A stretch of 40,889 nt of DNA from Kistimonas sp. bin40 (GTDB lineage Bacteria; Pseudomonadota; Gammaproteobacteria; Pseudomonadales; Endozoicomonadaceae), in assembly GCA_002238585.1 (NCBI GenBank), contig MPMQ01000024.1, positions 1 through 40,889 of the forward strand, read 5' to 3'. This document shows, in pieces, positions 7,467-16,026 of the stretch. The number at the start of each line of letters is the position of its first letter. The first letter of the stretch is position 1. The position numbers and the translations under genes are program-made. Below the pieces are notes generated by a model that did no database searches, had not been told where the DNA came from, and worked only from the letters and a program-made list of their open reading frames with translations.

Positions 7467-9425
7467 TTAGATGCCAGTCGGAACAGGAAGTTCGGACGCC
7501 CAGGGTGATGCGGGTGGACGGGGCAGTGGTGGGTCTATGCCTATTGCCTCCGCGTCCAGTGCCTCGTCTGCTGGCATAAGATGCAGGCAGCGCATCCAGA
7601 TTTCGGGAACGTCATAGAAACTCCTTGCGCTATTGAAGGAGAGTATCAGCCGACAACCATCAGGTGAAAACAGCACTTGTATCACAGGGTGTTTCTCATA
7701 CCAGGCGGCTTTCTCGGTGTAGCGGCCATCGGGAGTGGGTCCCCAGAGGCTGATTCTGTTGCCCATTGTGTTCAGCGCACAATGGTAGCCGTCTGGAGAA
7801 AAAGTCAGGCAGCAGGGTTCGCCCGGGTTGTCAATCCGTGCCACAGGCACCCAGTTGGACGTCAGACGTTGCCAGAGTTGAACGCCGCTCCAGGCAGAGA
7901 TGGCTGCCAGGCAATGGCCGGTAACATTGAACTGCAGGGACTCCAGAGCGCATTCCCGGTCCTTCGGCTTGTCGTGAGCTCTCCGCTCGCCGGCATGAGT
8001 GTCAAGTTGCAACCTGTCTGAAATCCAGCAGTCATCCGATGAATGGATAGACAGGATGCTCAACACGCGTGCAGGGCGCTGTCTTTCCGGGAAGGCGAGT
8101 TGTTGACCGTCCGGGTGGAATGCCATGGGAAACAGACCTCTGTTGAAGTCCAGATCCCGCAGAATGTTGGCCAGGTGGCACCATCCGTAGTCAGCCTCAA
8201 AGCGCCATAGTCCCAGTTTTGTCAGCATGCACGGATACGGCCGACGCCCGCGCCGTTCAAAACGAAAAGAACAGTGCGCCTGGGCCAGCAGGCATTCGTG
8301 TGGGTCCAGGGTCAGATTGATGCGGGTCGTCATCCTGCAGCCGGGCCGGTCTGCACTCGGGGAGTCTGGCTCAATCCACTGCTCCTGCCAGGCGTTTCTC
8401 ACGCGCTGCAGGGCGCGCAGGCCCCGGGAGTCAACAAACAGCAGGTGCCGGGCCCGGGCCCCGAACAGCAGGGGCGCGTCTCTCGTGCGGTCGCGGCTTG
8501 TCCCCAGGGCACTGCCCTTTTGCCAGGCCCCTGAATACTGCCGCTGCCAGCTACCCTTTTTGTCCTCATGAAAAATCAGAAGATGGGTCCGCGTTGCTAC
8601 GGCCAGATAACAGCTATCGGGACTGAGCCTTGTTTTCTCTACAATTTCCCTGGAGGTCGGAACAGAATCCATGCTGGACCAGATGATTCGATCCGCGACA
8701 GGGCATTTCCTCCAGACCTGTATGGTTCCTGTTTTGTCAACAGCCCGCAGTTGCCGGCCGTTTTTACTGAATCGCAGACAATGCGGAAAAAAGGGCAGGG
8801 AAAAGCGGCTGACGCTCTGCAATTGGCAGCCCTGTTCCCGCCAGAGTCTGACGGTATGACTGCTCCGGCCGGATACACAGCCGCTGAGGTGTGAGCCATC
8901 CGGGCTGTAGGCCAGGTGGTTGAGCCAGGGGCCGCCACAGGGAACGGCTGCACCACTGCTGAGAGATAAGCGACCGCTGTTCACCTGTAGTCGCGTCAGG
9001 CTGTATAACAGGATTCGGGACGCCGCTTTCTCTTTCAGAAGGCGTTCGAGCTCCTCCTTTCGCTCTGAGCCGGGCGAAAGCTGTGCACACCAGCGCGTCA
9101 GTGCCTCGCGGACATGCTGTGGCTCTGGCACCTGTTGGCGCCACAGTGGATTTGAGTGTGTAAAGCAATGAGCTTGCAATACGAGGTCTGTTGCTGCCAG
9201 GCGCCATTGGCGACAGACGCGACTGCAACGCGCAAGGTCGGCCGGTTCCAGATAGTTCAGCACCAGTGCCAGCAGTGAAGCAGGCCAGCGGCCTATGTGC
9301 CGCCCGGGCAGGCAGGCGCTGGATGGGCTCTGCGGCCTTACTGACCGTCCGAAAGGCTTGTCTGCGTCGGTGACCCGGGATCCGGGTGAGGAGCGCAGAA
9401 GTGGGGGCGGGTACAAAACGGACAT
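7467..9425 (-). CDS. F-box/WD40-repeat protein 2
   Basis: A 652-residue paralogue of the preceding F-box protein. ATG 9425 sits in the context CCGTGAGCATG, shared with the third paralogue; a GTG two codons earlier is possible. Residues 46-89 form the F-box: GRWPASLLALVLNYLEPADL, then A-R-C-S-R-V-C-R-Q-W and LQAHCF. WD40-like blades include AYSPDGSHLSGC, VRLWRE, RFSKNGRQLRAV with IQVWRK, FHPDGQQLAFPE, QFNVTGHCLAAI with VQLWQR, TFSPDGYHCALNTMGNRISL, LFSPDGCRLILSF. No signal peptide or membrane segment is seen. The identity to protein 1 is clear but moderate, so the duplication is not recent. Expected to act as a soluble protein, possibly inside host cells. Confidence 0.8.
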   Translation of the reverse strand: MSVLYPPPLLRSSPGSRVTDADKPFGRSVRPQSPSSACLPGRHIGRWPASLLALVLNYLEPADLARCSRVCRQWRLAATDLVLQAHCFTHSNPLWRQQVPEPQHVREALTRWCAQLSPGSERKEELERLLKEKAASRILLYSLTRLQVNSGRLSLSSGAAVPCGGPWLNHLAYSPDGSHLSGCVSGRSSHTVRLWREQGCQLQSVSRFSLPFFPHCLRFSKNGRQLRAVDKTGTIQVWRKCPVADRIIWSSMDSVPTSREIVEKTRLSPDSCYLAVATRTHLLIFHEDKKGSWQRQYSGAWQKGSALGTSRDRTRDAPLLFGARARHLLFVDSRGLRALQRVRNAWQEQWIEPDSPSADRPGCRMTTRINLTLDPHECLLAQAHCSFRFERRGRRPYPCMLTKLGLWRFEADYGWCHLANILRDLDFNRGLFPMAFHPDGQQLAFPERQRPARVLSILSIHSSDDCWISDRLQLDTHAGERRAHDKPKDRECALESLQFNVTGHCLAAISAWSGVQLWQRLTSNWVPVARIDNPGEPCCLTFSPDGYHCALNTMGNRISLWGPTPDGRYTEKAAWYEKHPVIQVLFSPDGCRLILSFNSARSFYDVPEIWMRCLHLMPADEALDAEAIGIDPPLPRPPASPWASELPVPTGI

Positions 9426-9606
9426 GCTCACGGACCTGTCTTCGTGTTGGTCTACTGGGCTTGAGGGACGCCAGACTTCTGCGTTGGTTCAGACAATCTG
9501 GACACCGTTTGTGGCAGAATCGCAGCGCAATCAGGGCAGGTCTCGCCCGCGTCTGTCCCGCTTGTTTTTATTGCTGTCGGTTTCTGCTGGTTGTGTGGCA
9601 AAAAAT

Positions 9607-10662
9607 TCAGCCAGTGCAGCTGATAATAGCGAGGGTTTTCCTCAGGTCGTCGCAAGTGGCCATGATCAGCCGGGAGCCATCAGGTGTGGACAGAAACCGG
9701 CACACGCCAAGGTAGCGAAGTGACTTCACTTTTTTGACGCACTGCCCATAGTGTCCGGTGCCGTGGATGCTGAATTCGTCCTGATCATCAATGGCATAGT
9801 GTTGCCCATCAGGAGAAAACGCAAACGGGTTTCTCGTCACGGAAAGAGAGCCGAGGGTGGTGACTGAATGTTGCGGTGTCCAGCGCTGTGTGGCAGTAGC
9901 TCGCCAGACCTGCACCATGACGTGCGTGCTGACAGTAAAACAGGCACCGCACGGGCTGAAGGGAAAGGAGATGACATCCTTCACCCGTTCTCTTTGCCAC
10001 AGACACAACAGCCTCAGTTCCGGACGCCCGGCTTGGGTGCTGGGGCCGGTGTCGACACCCGGCATGCATAGGCTGTCTTCACTGACGCTGGCATCGGGGC
10101 GTGCCAGCTGTTGTCCATCAGGTCTCAATGCCAGCGGAAAGGCGCACACGACATTGTTCCTGCATGCTCCCGTAGTCACGCATTTCCAGTGACACCCTTC
10201 TTGAAGGTGGTAGATCTGGACGTGGAGCTCGCCCGAAGAGTCGCTGCCAGCTATGCCCGGTGAGTCGGTCTTCACCAGCTCTGTCGTCAGCCAGCGGCTG
10301 TTGGCATCAGTTGGCGCCAGTGCCTGTTCCAGCCGCTGTCTGTGGGAGGCCGGGTAGCTGCGCATAAAACATTTTGCCTGCAGTTCGATCTGGTTGGCCA
10401 CCCGGTACCATTGGTGACACACCTGACTGTAACGCGCCAGCTTGGCGGGTTTGAGCGGGCACAGCAGCAGCTCCAGCAACGAATCTGGCCAGTGTGTGAT
10501 ATCCCGTCCGGGCCTGGCTGTTGCAGCCTGTGTTTGTTTGCACGGCTTATGGGTCGGGGAGGGCTTGAATCTGTGACCGGGCACTGCCCCCACTGCCGAA
10601 CGTTTGGCTGGCGGCAATTGAAGGGGCGGCGATGGCGGTGAAGGTGTAGAGGAATGAGGCAT
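9607..10662 (-). CDS. F-box/WD40-repeat protein 3, short form
   Basis: A 351-residue paralogue, about half the length of its two neighbours. ATG 10662 is in the CCGTGAGCATG context with GAGG upstream; an earlier in-frame ATG at 10740 is less likely. The N-terminus is Ser/Pro-rich. Residues 57-100 are the F-box: THWPDSLLELLLCPLKPAKL, then YSQVCHQWYRV and LQAKCFM. Only about four blade-like segments follow: ALRPDGQQLARP, PFSPCGACFTVS with VQVWRA, AFSPDGQHYAID, STPDGSRLIMA. Several blades after the F-box are missing compared with the longer copies, so it looks internally shortened; it is nonetheless open. It may be a working small form or a decaying copy. Confidence 0.7.
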   Translation of the reverse strand: MPHSSTPSPPSPPLQLPPAKRSAVGAVPGHRFKPSPTHKPCKQTQAATARPGRDITHWPDSLLELLLCPLKPAKLARYSQVCHQWYRVANQIELQAKCFMRSYPASHRQRLEQALAPTDANSRWLTTELVKTDSPGIAGSDSSGELHVQIYHLQEGCHWKCVTTGACRNNVVCAFPLALRPDGQQLARPDASVSEDSLCMPGVDTGPSTQAGRPELRLLCLWQRERVKDVISFPFSPCGACFTVSTHVMVQVWRATATQRWTPQHSVTTLGSLSVTRNPFAFSPDGQHYAIDDQDEFSIHGTGHYGQCVKKVKSLRYLGVCRFLSTPDGSRLIMATCDDLRKTLAIISCTG

Positions 10663-11354
10663 GCTCACGGGAACGTCCTCAGGTTCAAGGAGAGTCGTGC
10701 AGCCTGTCTGGGAGGGGGCGCAGCGCAGTGAGGTTCTCAAAAAATGTCAGTGGTGGGTATATCAATACTGTTCCTTGCGACGACAAGGTTCGCCTGCAAG
10801 CAGAAGAAAACGGCAGCGTGCCATCTTTTGGTTGCTTGAAGCAGGATGGAAGCTGTGCGGTAAATCCGTGTGCCGCACTTGCCTTTGGGAGCAGAATAGT
10901 GAGTGTCAGGTGAGAGCTGGACTTCAGTGGGGGACCGGTGACGTGGCTATGCGGGGGAGGCCTGTGTTCCAGGGCGGGAGTCAAGAGCTCCAGTGTGCTG
11001 GTCAGTTCCGGTTTTCAATCTTGCCTTTTCTGCCGGGACAGGAGCATAATCCACGGCGCCGGAGGCAGGTGTATCTGGTTCTTTTGATGCGTTAAGTGGT
11101 GTGTTCTGCTGCCGGTAGTTGGTAGCCGCAACCCATCGGAAGGCGCAACCCATTGGAAGGAACGTATCAGGGGATCCTGGGCTCATGTCTGTGACTGCCG
11201 GAGGAATTCCTGGCTGTGCTGCTGGTGTCTGCGCTCATCGTCAAGCGTGCTATATTGTCAGGCACCCGACTGGGTTCAGAAAGCTGCCGCTTGCGGTGTC
11301 AGGCCTCCAGGTGCCTGAGTCTGGCGTTTTTAACTTGAATTCGAGCTGATACAA
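10663..11354. other. Gap between F-box gene 3 and the Bor-type gene
   Basis: No firm gene in about 690 bases. A 17-bp tandem duplication (CGCAACCCATYGGAAGG, one mismatch) lies at 11127-11160. A minus-strand frame 10947-11186 would encode 79 residues (MSPGSPDTFLPMG, then TPASGAVDYAPVPAEKARLK) of natural-looking but unrecognised composition and without a ribosome-binding site. Plus-strand frames look like noise. Confidence 0.4.
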
Positions 11355-11648
11355 ATGAAGAAATTGGTGTCGCTGACCTTTTTGGTCGCCATCCTGTCCG
11401 GTTGTGCAAGTCAGAGTCTTACGTTAAGGCCGCGAGCGTCCGGTGATTTTCCAGACCAGGAAGTGTCTCAGGACTTTTTTATTTCGGGTCTGCTGCAGAA
11501 GAAGCACCTGGATGCCGCTGCTGTGTGTGGAACTGCTGACAAAGTGGCGCGCGTAGAAACCGTAGAGACACCCACGAATGTGGTGCTGTCCATGTTGACG
11601 TTCGGTCTCTATACGCCGCGTACAGTCAGAGTTTACTGCGCCCGGTAA
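11355..11648 (+). CDS. bor: Bor-family outer-membrane lipoprotein
   Basis: A 97-residue lipoprotein. Residues 1-17 are a lipoprotein signal (MKKLVSLTFLVAILSGC) with the lipobox L-S-G-C. The mature part matches the Bor pattern as I recall it from phage lambda: FFISGLLQKKHLDAAAVCG, then a run ending FGLYTPRTVRVYCAR. Family members are about 97 residues, so this one is full length. Lambda Bor is expressed from the prophage and linked to serum resistance; the role here is unknown. It stands alone, facing the ankyrin gene, and no other phage genes are nearby. This suggests a domesticated lysogenic-conversion gene. Confidence 0.85.
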   Translation: MKKLVSLTFLVAILSGCASQSLTLRPRASGDFPDQEVSQDFFISGLLQKKHLDAAAVCGTADKVARVETVETPTNVVLSMLTFGLYTPRTVRVYCAR

Positions 11649-11768
11649 TCCCTGCTGAATCCTTGGGGGCCGGATGCGTTGTGCCGCTTGGGGGCTGACA
11701 GTGCCAGGCCGGTACAGTCGGCCGGTAGATTGTTGGGCAGCACGGGGCAGGGAGGCTTTGCAGGGCAT

Positions 11769-13142
11769 CTATTGAGTTGCTGGCGAGAAGCGGTGCTTCC
11801 CGCCCCCGTCTTGTTCGGCTGTAGTCTCCAGGGCGGTGAGAAACTGTACGAGGACCTCCTGTCCTGTTTCGCGCGCCAAATCCAGAGGGGTCTTGTTTTC
11901 CAGCAGTTCCCGGGCGTCGGGGTCTGCTCCTTTTTCGACCAGCTGTTTGACTGTATCTATGGCATCTATGGCATCTATGGCACCAGCGAGGACGGCCTCG
12001 TGCAGCGGGGTTTTCCCGTCATGGGTGCGGGCGTTTACGTCTGCCCCCCATGCCAGAAGATGTTTGACAGTGGTTTGGCAACCCTGGTGCGCTGCCTCGT
12101 GCAGGGGCGTTTGGCCCAGCGAATCTGTTTCGTTTATGGCGCTGCTGTCTTTCTTCAGGAGGTGGTGGACGATGGCCGCATGCCCCGCACTGGCAGCCTG
12201 TTGCAAGGGGGAAGTCTGCGCGTAAGCAGTGCTTCTTGTGTTGACATCAATATTGCTGGCAGCCAGAAGACATTGCACTGTTTCCAGGGAGCCTGATGTG
12301 ACAGCGCAGTGTAGCGGCGTCAAGCCTACCTCGTTTTCTGCGTTGACATTCGCTCCCCTGTCCAGCAGGTCTGAAACGACATCAGCCGCACCCTGACTGG
12401 CGGCTATGTGCAGCGGGCGCGACCAGTTCGCGTCTTGCACTTCGGGCTTGGCGCCTGCCTTCAATAGTTTTCGAGCTGTCGTTCTGTGGTCTTGGCTTGA
12501 GCTGTACAGCGCCAGAATAAGGGGAGTGTTTCCGGACTCGTCTTCGAGCTCCAGGGATGCCTGTCGGCTCACCAGTGCTGTGACGCTGCGGTGGTATCCC
12601 ATGCCAGCAGCCAGATGAAGCGGCGTCATATTATTGGGCCCCGGGATATCCGGATCGGTGCCCAGGCAGTCAATCAGGTACAGCACAACCGCACTGTTGC
12701 CTTGTTCTGCGGCCAGGTGTAACGGGGTTCGATTTTCATTGTCACGCATATTGCTGTCAGGCTGATGTTGCCGCGCAAACTGGCGCAGGTATTCCATAGT
12801 GCCTGATGCAACGGCATGATGCAGGAGGCTGGCACCTTGTTTATTTGCTGTAGGGAAACCCTGTTCACGACAGAGGTTGTTGCAGAGTAACAGGGTTGCG
12901 CAGTCGGGCTCCTGTGTGGACGGCGTCCCGTCTGCCAGGGCGTGACAAAAACTGTCACTGAGTGTGGGGCTGACGACTTTGGCTGCCAGGCTGACCAGTG
13001 TTGCTGGTGCCGGCCCGTTGGTTACCCGTGTAACTTCCCGCGCGAGTCCAGATAGATGGTTGGGTCTCCTGTCCCTTTCGCCATGGGCTGGAACCTGGTC
13101 GCTGAGCGGGGCATAAGGATGCAGTTGAATGTTTGATCGCAT
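11769..13142 (-). CDS. Ankyrin-repeat protein
   Basis: About 457 residues if it starts at ATG 13142 (MRSNIQLHPYAPLSDQVPAH). About ten ankyrin repeats fill the C-terminal two thirds, with clear signatures: TPLHLAAEQGNSAVVLYLI, TPLHLAAGMGYHRSV, RPLHIAASQGAADVVSDLL, TPLHCAVTSGSLETV, TPLHEAAHQGCQTTVKHLL, TPLHEAVLAGAIDAIDAIDT, TPLDLARETGQEV. The A-I-D-A-I-D-A-I-D-T stretch comes from a 9-bp slippage repeat near 11955-11985. The start is uncertain. The frame is open up to 13418, but that part is made of repeat sequence. Candidate starts at 13142 and 13166 both lack a ribosome-binding site and follow T-runs. Ankyrin proteins of host-associated bacteria often act on host proteins; here that is inference. 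Confidence 0.82.
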   Translation of the reverse strand: MRSNIQLHPYAPLSDQVPAHGERDRRPNHLSGLAREVTRVTNGPAPATLVSLAAKVVSPTLSDSFCHALADGTPSTQEPDCATLLLCNNLCREQGFPTANKQGASLLHHAVASGTMEYLRQFARQHQPDSNMRDNENRTPLHLAAEQGNSAVVLYLIDCLGTDPDIPGPNNMTPLHLAAGMGYHRSVTALVSRQASLELEDESGNTPLILALYSSSQDHRTTARKLLKAGAKPEVQDANWSRPLHIAASQGAADVVSDLLDRGANVNAENEVGLTPLHCAVTSGSLETVQCLLAASNIDVNTRSTAYAQTSPLQQAASAGHAAIVHHLLKKDSSAINETDSLGQTPLHEAAHQGCQTTVKHLLAWGADVNARTHDGKTPLHEAVLAGAIDAIDAIDTVKQLVEKGADPDARELLENKTPLDLARETGQEVLVQFLTALETTAEQDGGGKHRFSPATQ

Positions 13143-13182
13143 AAAAAAACAGATTTCGGTAGTCATCGCATAAAAAAAATAG
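13140..13182 (-). repeat. Duplicated T-run plus ATGCGAT just before the ankyrin gene
   Basis: On the minus strand the sequence CTRT(n)ATGCGAT occurs twice about 24 bases apart, with 7- and 8-base T-runs. The second copy supplies the likely start codon; the first gives ATG-CGA-TGA, which stops at once. Slippage in the T-runs could alter start use or promoter spacing. Confidence 0.6.
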
Positions 13183-13280
13183 ATTGCCGGAGTGCTGAAT
13201 GTGTGTGGGCCAGTGCTTCGTTTCGCGTTGTTGGCGAGAACAGTTGACTCCGCTGCAAAGTGCCCGGCTGTGATGAGGTT

Positions 13281-13323
13281 GTGTTCCTGTGTTCCTGTGT
13301 TCCTGTGTTCCTGTGTTCCTGTG
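13281..13323 (+). repeat. Five tandem 8-bp units GTGTTCCT
   Basis: Five exact copies of GTGTTCCT in a row, then a partial unit. It lies just upstream of the ankyrin gene. The unit is not a multiple of three, so copy change would break any frame through it. This supports a start for the ankyrin gene downstream of it. Confidence 0.85.
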
Positions 13324-13392
13324 AAGCAGGCTTTGGCTCGCTTTTTGTGTGAGGATGACGTCTTCTCGTTTTTCTTCCCTGTTCCCTTCCCG

Positions 13393-13438
13393 CTGACCTG
13401 GTGTGCGGCAAGCCCCATCCTTCAGGGCGGGGAAGGAT
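13393..13438 (+). mobile_element. IS200/IS605-like right-end remnant, copy A
   Basis: The sequence CTGACCTGGTGTGCGGCAAG followed by CCCCATCCTTCAGGGCGGGG matches a stretch at 37959 with few mismatches. The hairpin CCNNRTCC-TTCA-GGGCGGGG followed by A-GGAT is the form I know from right ends of IS200/IS605-family tnpB elements, where it also forms the 3' part of the guide (omega) RNA. No transposase gene is intact here. Remnant status is inferred. Confidence 0.5.
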
Positions 13439-13446
13439 AGCGCGTC

Positions 13447-13646
13447 TAATCTCACTGGCATTAATCGCAGACCTAAAGTACGCTCCAGGGCCCAGGGGCG
13501 GGACACTCCCAGCCCGCCTGTGAAGTGAGCGGTGAGGTGATGCCGCCAGCAGCAGGAACCCGCCGGAGCGTCTCGCAGGCGGCAGCGTGAAGCTGTCATC
13601 TGTGAGCGCAGCAGAAATTCCCGTCCTTCAGGGTGGGGAGGATGTC
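13447..13646 (+). mobile_element. tnpB-type element 3' remnant with right end, copy B
   Basis: The right end is CCCGTCCTTCAGGGTGGGG followed by AGGATGTC. The 100 bases before it (GTGAAGCTGTCATCTGTGAG, then CGCAGCAGAAATT) resemble the usual spacer between a tnpB stop codon and its right end. A short frame ending GRDTPSPPVK and then TGA at about 13520 might be the last codons of tnpB, but this is weak. No left end or upstream tnpB is present, so the element is truncated. Confidence 0.45.
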
Positions 13647-13717
13647 GAGTCTTGTCCGGACGCCAGTCAACGCAGCATGCAATCCGGCAATAGCGAGGGG
13701 GCCGTCGTGATCATGGC

Positions 13718-13909
13718 CTACTCAACGGTTGTTTCGGGAACGGGCTCGCAAGCGGGTGCGGACTCTACCAGATGAAAGGGTGTGAGTCCATCGAGTCGTA
13801 CTGGCCGGCACATCAGGTCCAGCATAAATGGATATGCGCCCATGGCAGCATTTCTGATGTCGTCTACTACGAACAGGATGGGACAGGTCACAACTGTCGA
13901 GTGGCTCAT
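13718..13909 (-). CDS. Small hypothetical protein
   Basis: A 63-residue frame from ATG 13909, with AGAGG a few bases upstream: MSHSTVVTCPILFVVDDIRN, then AAMGAYPFMLDLMCRPVRLD and GLTPFHLVESAPACEPVPET. The composition looks protein-like, but no family is recognised and it lies in a repeat-rich gap. It may be a fragment of a larger lost gene. Confidence 0.3.
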   Translation of the reverse strand: MSHSTVVTCPILFVVDDIRNAAMGAYPFMLDLMCRPVRLDGLTPFHLVESAPACEPVPETTVE

Positions 13910-14666
13910 GCTGGCCTCTCTTGGTATATGGCGGAAATGCCCGGGTGTCAGCTCTGTTTGAATGTGAACAGAAATTGCGGGATTGAACTCCCGCACGCAT
14001 GACAGTCCAGGAGGCAGTCGGCTGTCACTATCTGGTGCGCAATCTATAGCGCAATACTCAGGATGTGCCTGTGCCGGTCGAGGTGAATCCGTGCGATAGA
14101 CCGGGATGTGAGATCTTTTTTTTCGTGCCAGGCGCTCTCTGTTGTCTGGAGAGTTCAGGAAAACCCGGCTCGTTCATCGATCACTATGCAGCGCATGCGT
14201 AAAAGTCGTGCAAGGTTTGTTGAGAAAGCTGATCTGCTTGCGGTTTGGCACCTGTTTCTGGCGCAAGTCAAGCACAAGTTGTCGCCTTGCGAAGACTACG
14301 AAATAACTGTTGTCGGGCGTGCTTTCTGCCACAGTGATTGACCAACAGCCCTCCTGTTGTATTCAGCACCCGTAGCATCGCCTGCACAAGTCCGGTTGCT
14401 GGGGCCGTGTGGATCGTGACACTGACGATAAGCGCGAATCCCCCCCTTTTTGTATCCGGGATTCCGGGTGGCTTGCCTTTGCCTTTTTCAATCGACATGC
14501 CGTCGCTTTGATCTTGGTGCCGCTGAAGTCTTGCAAGTACTTTTCCAGAAGGGGGCTGAGGTTGCCAGACCAGACTGTCGACTTTCGGATCCGGTGCCTG
14601 GTGACGATGCCGACTGGTTGTTTTACAATCCGCACACTTTTTCCGACTTATATGTGTCAGGTGCTC
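13910..14666 (+). other. Gap upstream of the coiled-coil gene
   Basis: No firm gene. Two plus-strand stretches look weakly coding. One runs from ATG 14186 to 14341 (MQRMRKSRARFVEKADLLAV, then WHLFLAQVKHKL). The other ends at 14695 (VLQVLFQKGAEVARPDCRLS, then GDDADWLFYNPHTFSDLYVS). The second overlaps the chosen start of the coiled-coil gene by 29 bases and lacks a clear ribosome-binding site. Neither is recognised. Confidence 0.35.
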
Positions 14667-15479
14667 ATGAAATCCAGCTCCCGGGATGCCCCTGATGTGC
14701 TTCCTGCCATTTCTCCTGCTCATGAAAATATTACCGGACGCAGAATTACTCAACGGCGGACAGGTGCTGGCAGTATGCGGCAAGGTCCTCGCATCAGTTG
14801 GCGGCTGCCGTTGAGTGCCCCCCTTTTGTTGGTTTTGGTGGTGAGCCTGGGTCTGGGCGGAGCAGTCTGGCTTCTCCAGGGCAAGCTGGAGAAGCTCCAG
14901 ACGCAACTCGTGGCGACTGAGCGTCAGCTTGTCGAAATGTCCGGAGCTGTGTCTGCAACGGGCCAATCGGTAGACCGCAATGAAGCGCAGCTTGGTGCGC
15001 GCCTCAAGGCGTTGGATTTTGAAATTCGTAAGCTCTGGGACCTGACTAACAAGCGTAATCGCCCCTTGATCGCGCAGCAGGGGCAGCAGCTTGACACGCT
15101 GAAAAAGGATGTTCAGTTCTTGTCAAAACTGAATAAGCAGCAGGTTACTGCATTGGCAAACAACAAGGCCATGAGCGAGAAGTTGGCCGGTTCTGTTGCT
15201 GTGCTTAAAAAAGAGGTTGCCGCTGTGAAAACGGAGCAGCTTGCCGGTGCTGCACTGGATAATGAGCATATTCTGGCCCTGGAAAAGTCGGTGGATGATC
15301 TGTCGGAAAAAGTCGGGAGCAGCACCAATGTTGAGGACCGGCTGGGCAATCTCAGTGAACGGATGGATGCTGTGGACGGATACCGGCAGCAGGTCAGTCG
15401 CAGGCTGCTCCAGTTGGAGCAAAGTCTACGCAGTCTGCAAGCCGGGGGTTCAGCTCCGGTCCGCTCGCCAGGGTCTTGA
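14667..15479 (+). CDS. Membrane-anchored coiled-coil protein
   Basis: 270 residues from ATG 14667 (MKSSSRDAPDV). ATG 14775 (MRQGPRISW), with AGGTG eight bases upstream, is an equally good start and gives 234 residues. One membrane helix (PLSAPLLLVLVVSLGLGGAV) near residue 50 is followed by a long, charged, helical periplasmic or cytoplasmic region with heptad-like Leu spacing (KLEKLQTQLVATERQLVEMS, then LEKSVDDLSEKV and RLLQLEQSLRSLQ). This is the shape of an inner-membrane coiled-coil protein. Its function is unknown. DUF2069 follows on the same strand, so they may be cotranscribed. Confidence 0.75.
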   Translation: MKSSSRDAPDVLPAISPAHENITGRRITQRRTGAGSMRQGPRISWRLPLSAPLLLVLVVSLGLGGAVWLLQGKLEKLQTQLVATERQLVEMSGAVSATGQSVDRNEAQLGARLKALDFEIRKLWDLTNKRNRPLIAQQGQQLDTLKKDVQFLSKLNKQQVTALANNKAMSEKLAGSVAVLKKEVAAVKTEQLAGAALDNEHILALEKSVDDLSEKVGSSTNVEDRLGNLSERMDAVDGYRQQVSRRLLQLEQSLRSLQAGGSAPVRSPGS

Positions 15480-15650
15480 GTGGCACTTTTCCTTCCGGGT
15501 ATGTCGCGTGCCGCAGCCGGGGGGAAGCCAGCTGCGTGTTGCCGGGGCTTGGTAGTTTTCTTTTCAGAAAAACAGGGCTGGGTGGGTAGGTCTGTTGCCC
15601 CCAGGGCACCAGGTCTGTCTTTTTTCAACTGATACAGGGAGGCGCTGGTG

Positions 15651-16022
15651 ATGGAAAAAGTGCAGGACGGGCAAAGAGTCAGACTTCTCTGGATACTGTC
15701 GGTCACACTGTATTGTCTGTTGATCATGACGATGTCAGTTGAGCACTGGATGCTGGTCGCACCAGCCCTGGACTCGCCCTGGTTGATATGGAGTATTCGT
15801 CTGGCACCCTTGCTTGTGTTGGCGCCGAGCATTTTCAGGCGATATGCCCGCTCTTTCGTCTGGTTGTGTTTTGTTCTTCTTTTCTACTTTTCCAGCAGTG
15901 TCGTTTACGGTTGCACCCGCCAGACCGGCGCTTGGCTGAGCTGGGTGCTGGTGGCCTTGTGTGCCGGACTATTCACCAGTGCACTACTGTATGTGCGTTG
16001 TGTATACCGGAGCAGAAGTTGA
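15651..16022 (+). CDS. DUF2069 family inner-membrane protein
   Basis: 123 residues from ATG 15651, with GGGAGG eight bases upstream. Four hydrophobic helices are visible: LLWILSVTLYCLLIMTMSV, LIWSIRLAPLLVLAPSI, FVWLCFVLLFYFSSSVVYG, and WVLVALCAGLFTSALLYVR. The pattern of a central L-A-P-L-L-x-L-x-P and R-R-x-A-R-S-F segment fits DUF2069, a small uncharacterised proteobacterial membrane family. Function is not known. The last codons lie inside the first unit-like sequence of the 16-bp array that follows directly, so the array touches the 3' end of the gene. Confidence 0.7.
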   Translation: MEKVQDGQRVRLLWILSVTLYCLLIMTMSVEHWMLVAPALDSPWLIWSIRLAPLLVLAPSIFRRYARSFVWLCFVLLFYFSSSVVYGCTRQTGAWLSWVLVALCAGLFTSALLYVRCVYRSRS

Positions 16023-16026
16023 GCTG

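Noticed and set aside
10661-11095. 144-residue plus-strand frame before the Bor-type gene
   Set aside because: No ribosome-binding site, Trp/Arg/Cys-rich shadow composition, no family features.
12955-13599. 214-residue minus-strand frame with N-T-G-T-Q-E-H-R repeats
   Set aside because: Driven by the 8-bp GTGTTCCT array and overlapping the ankyrin gene; crosses the IS605-like ends.
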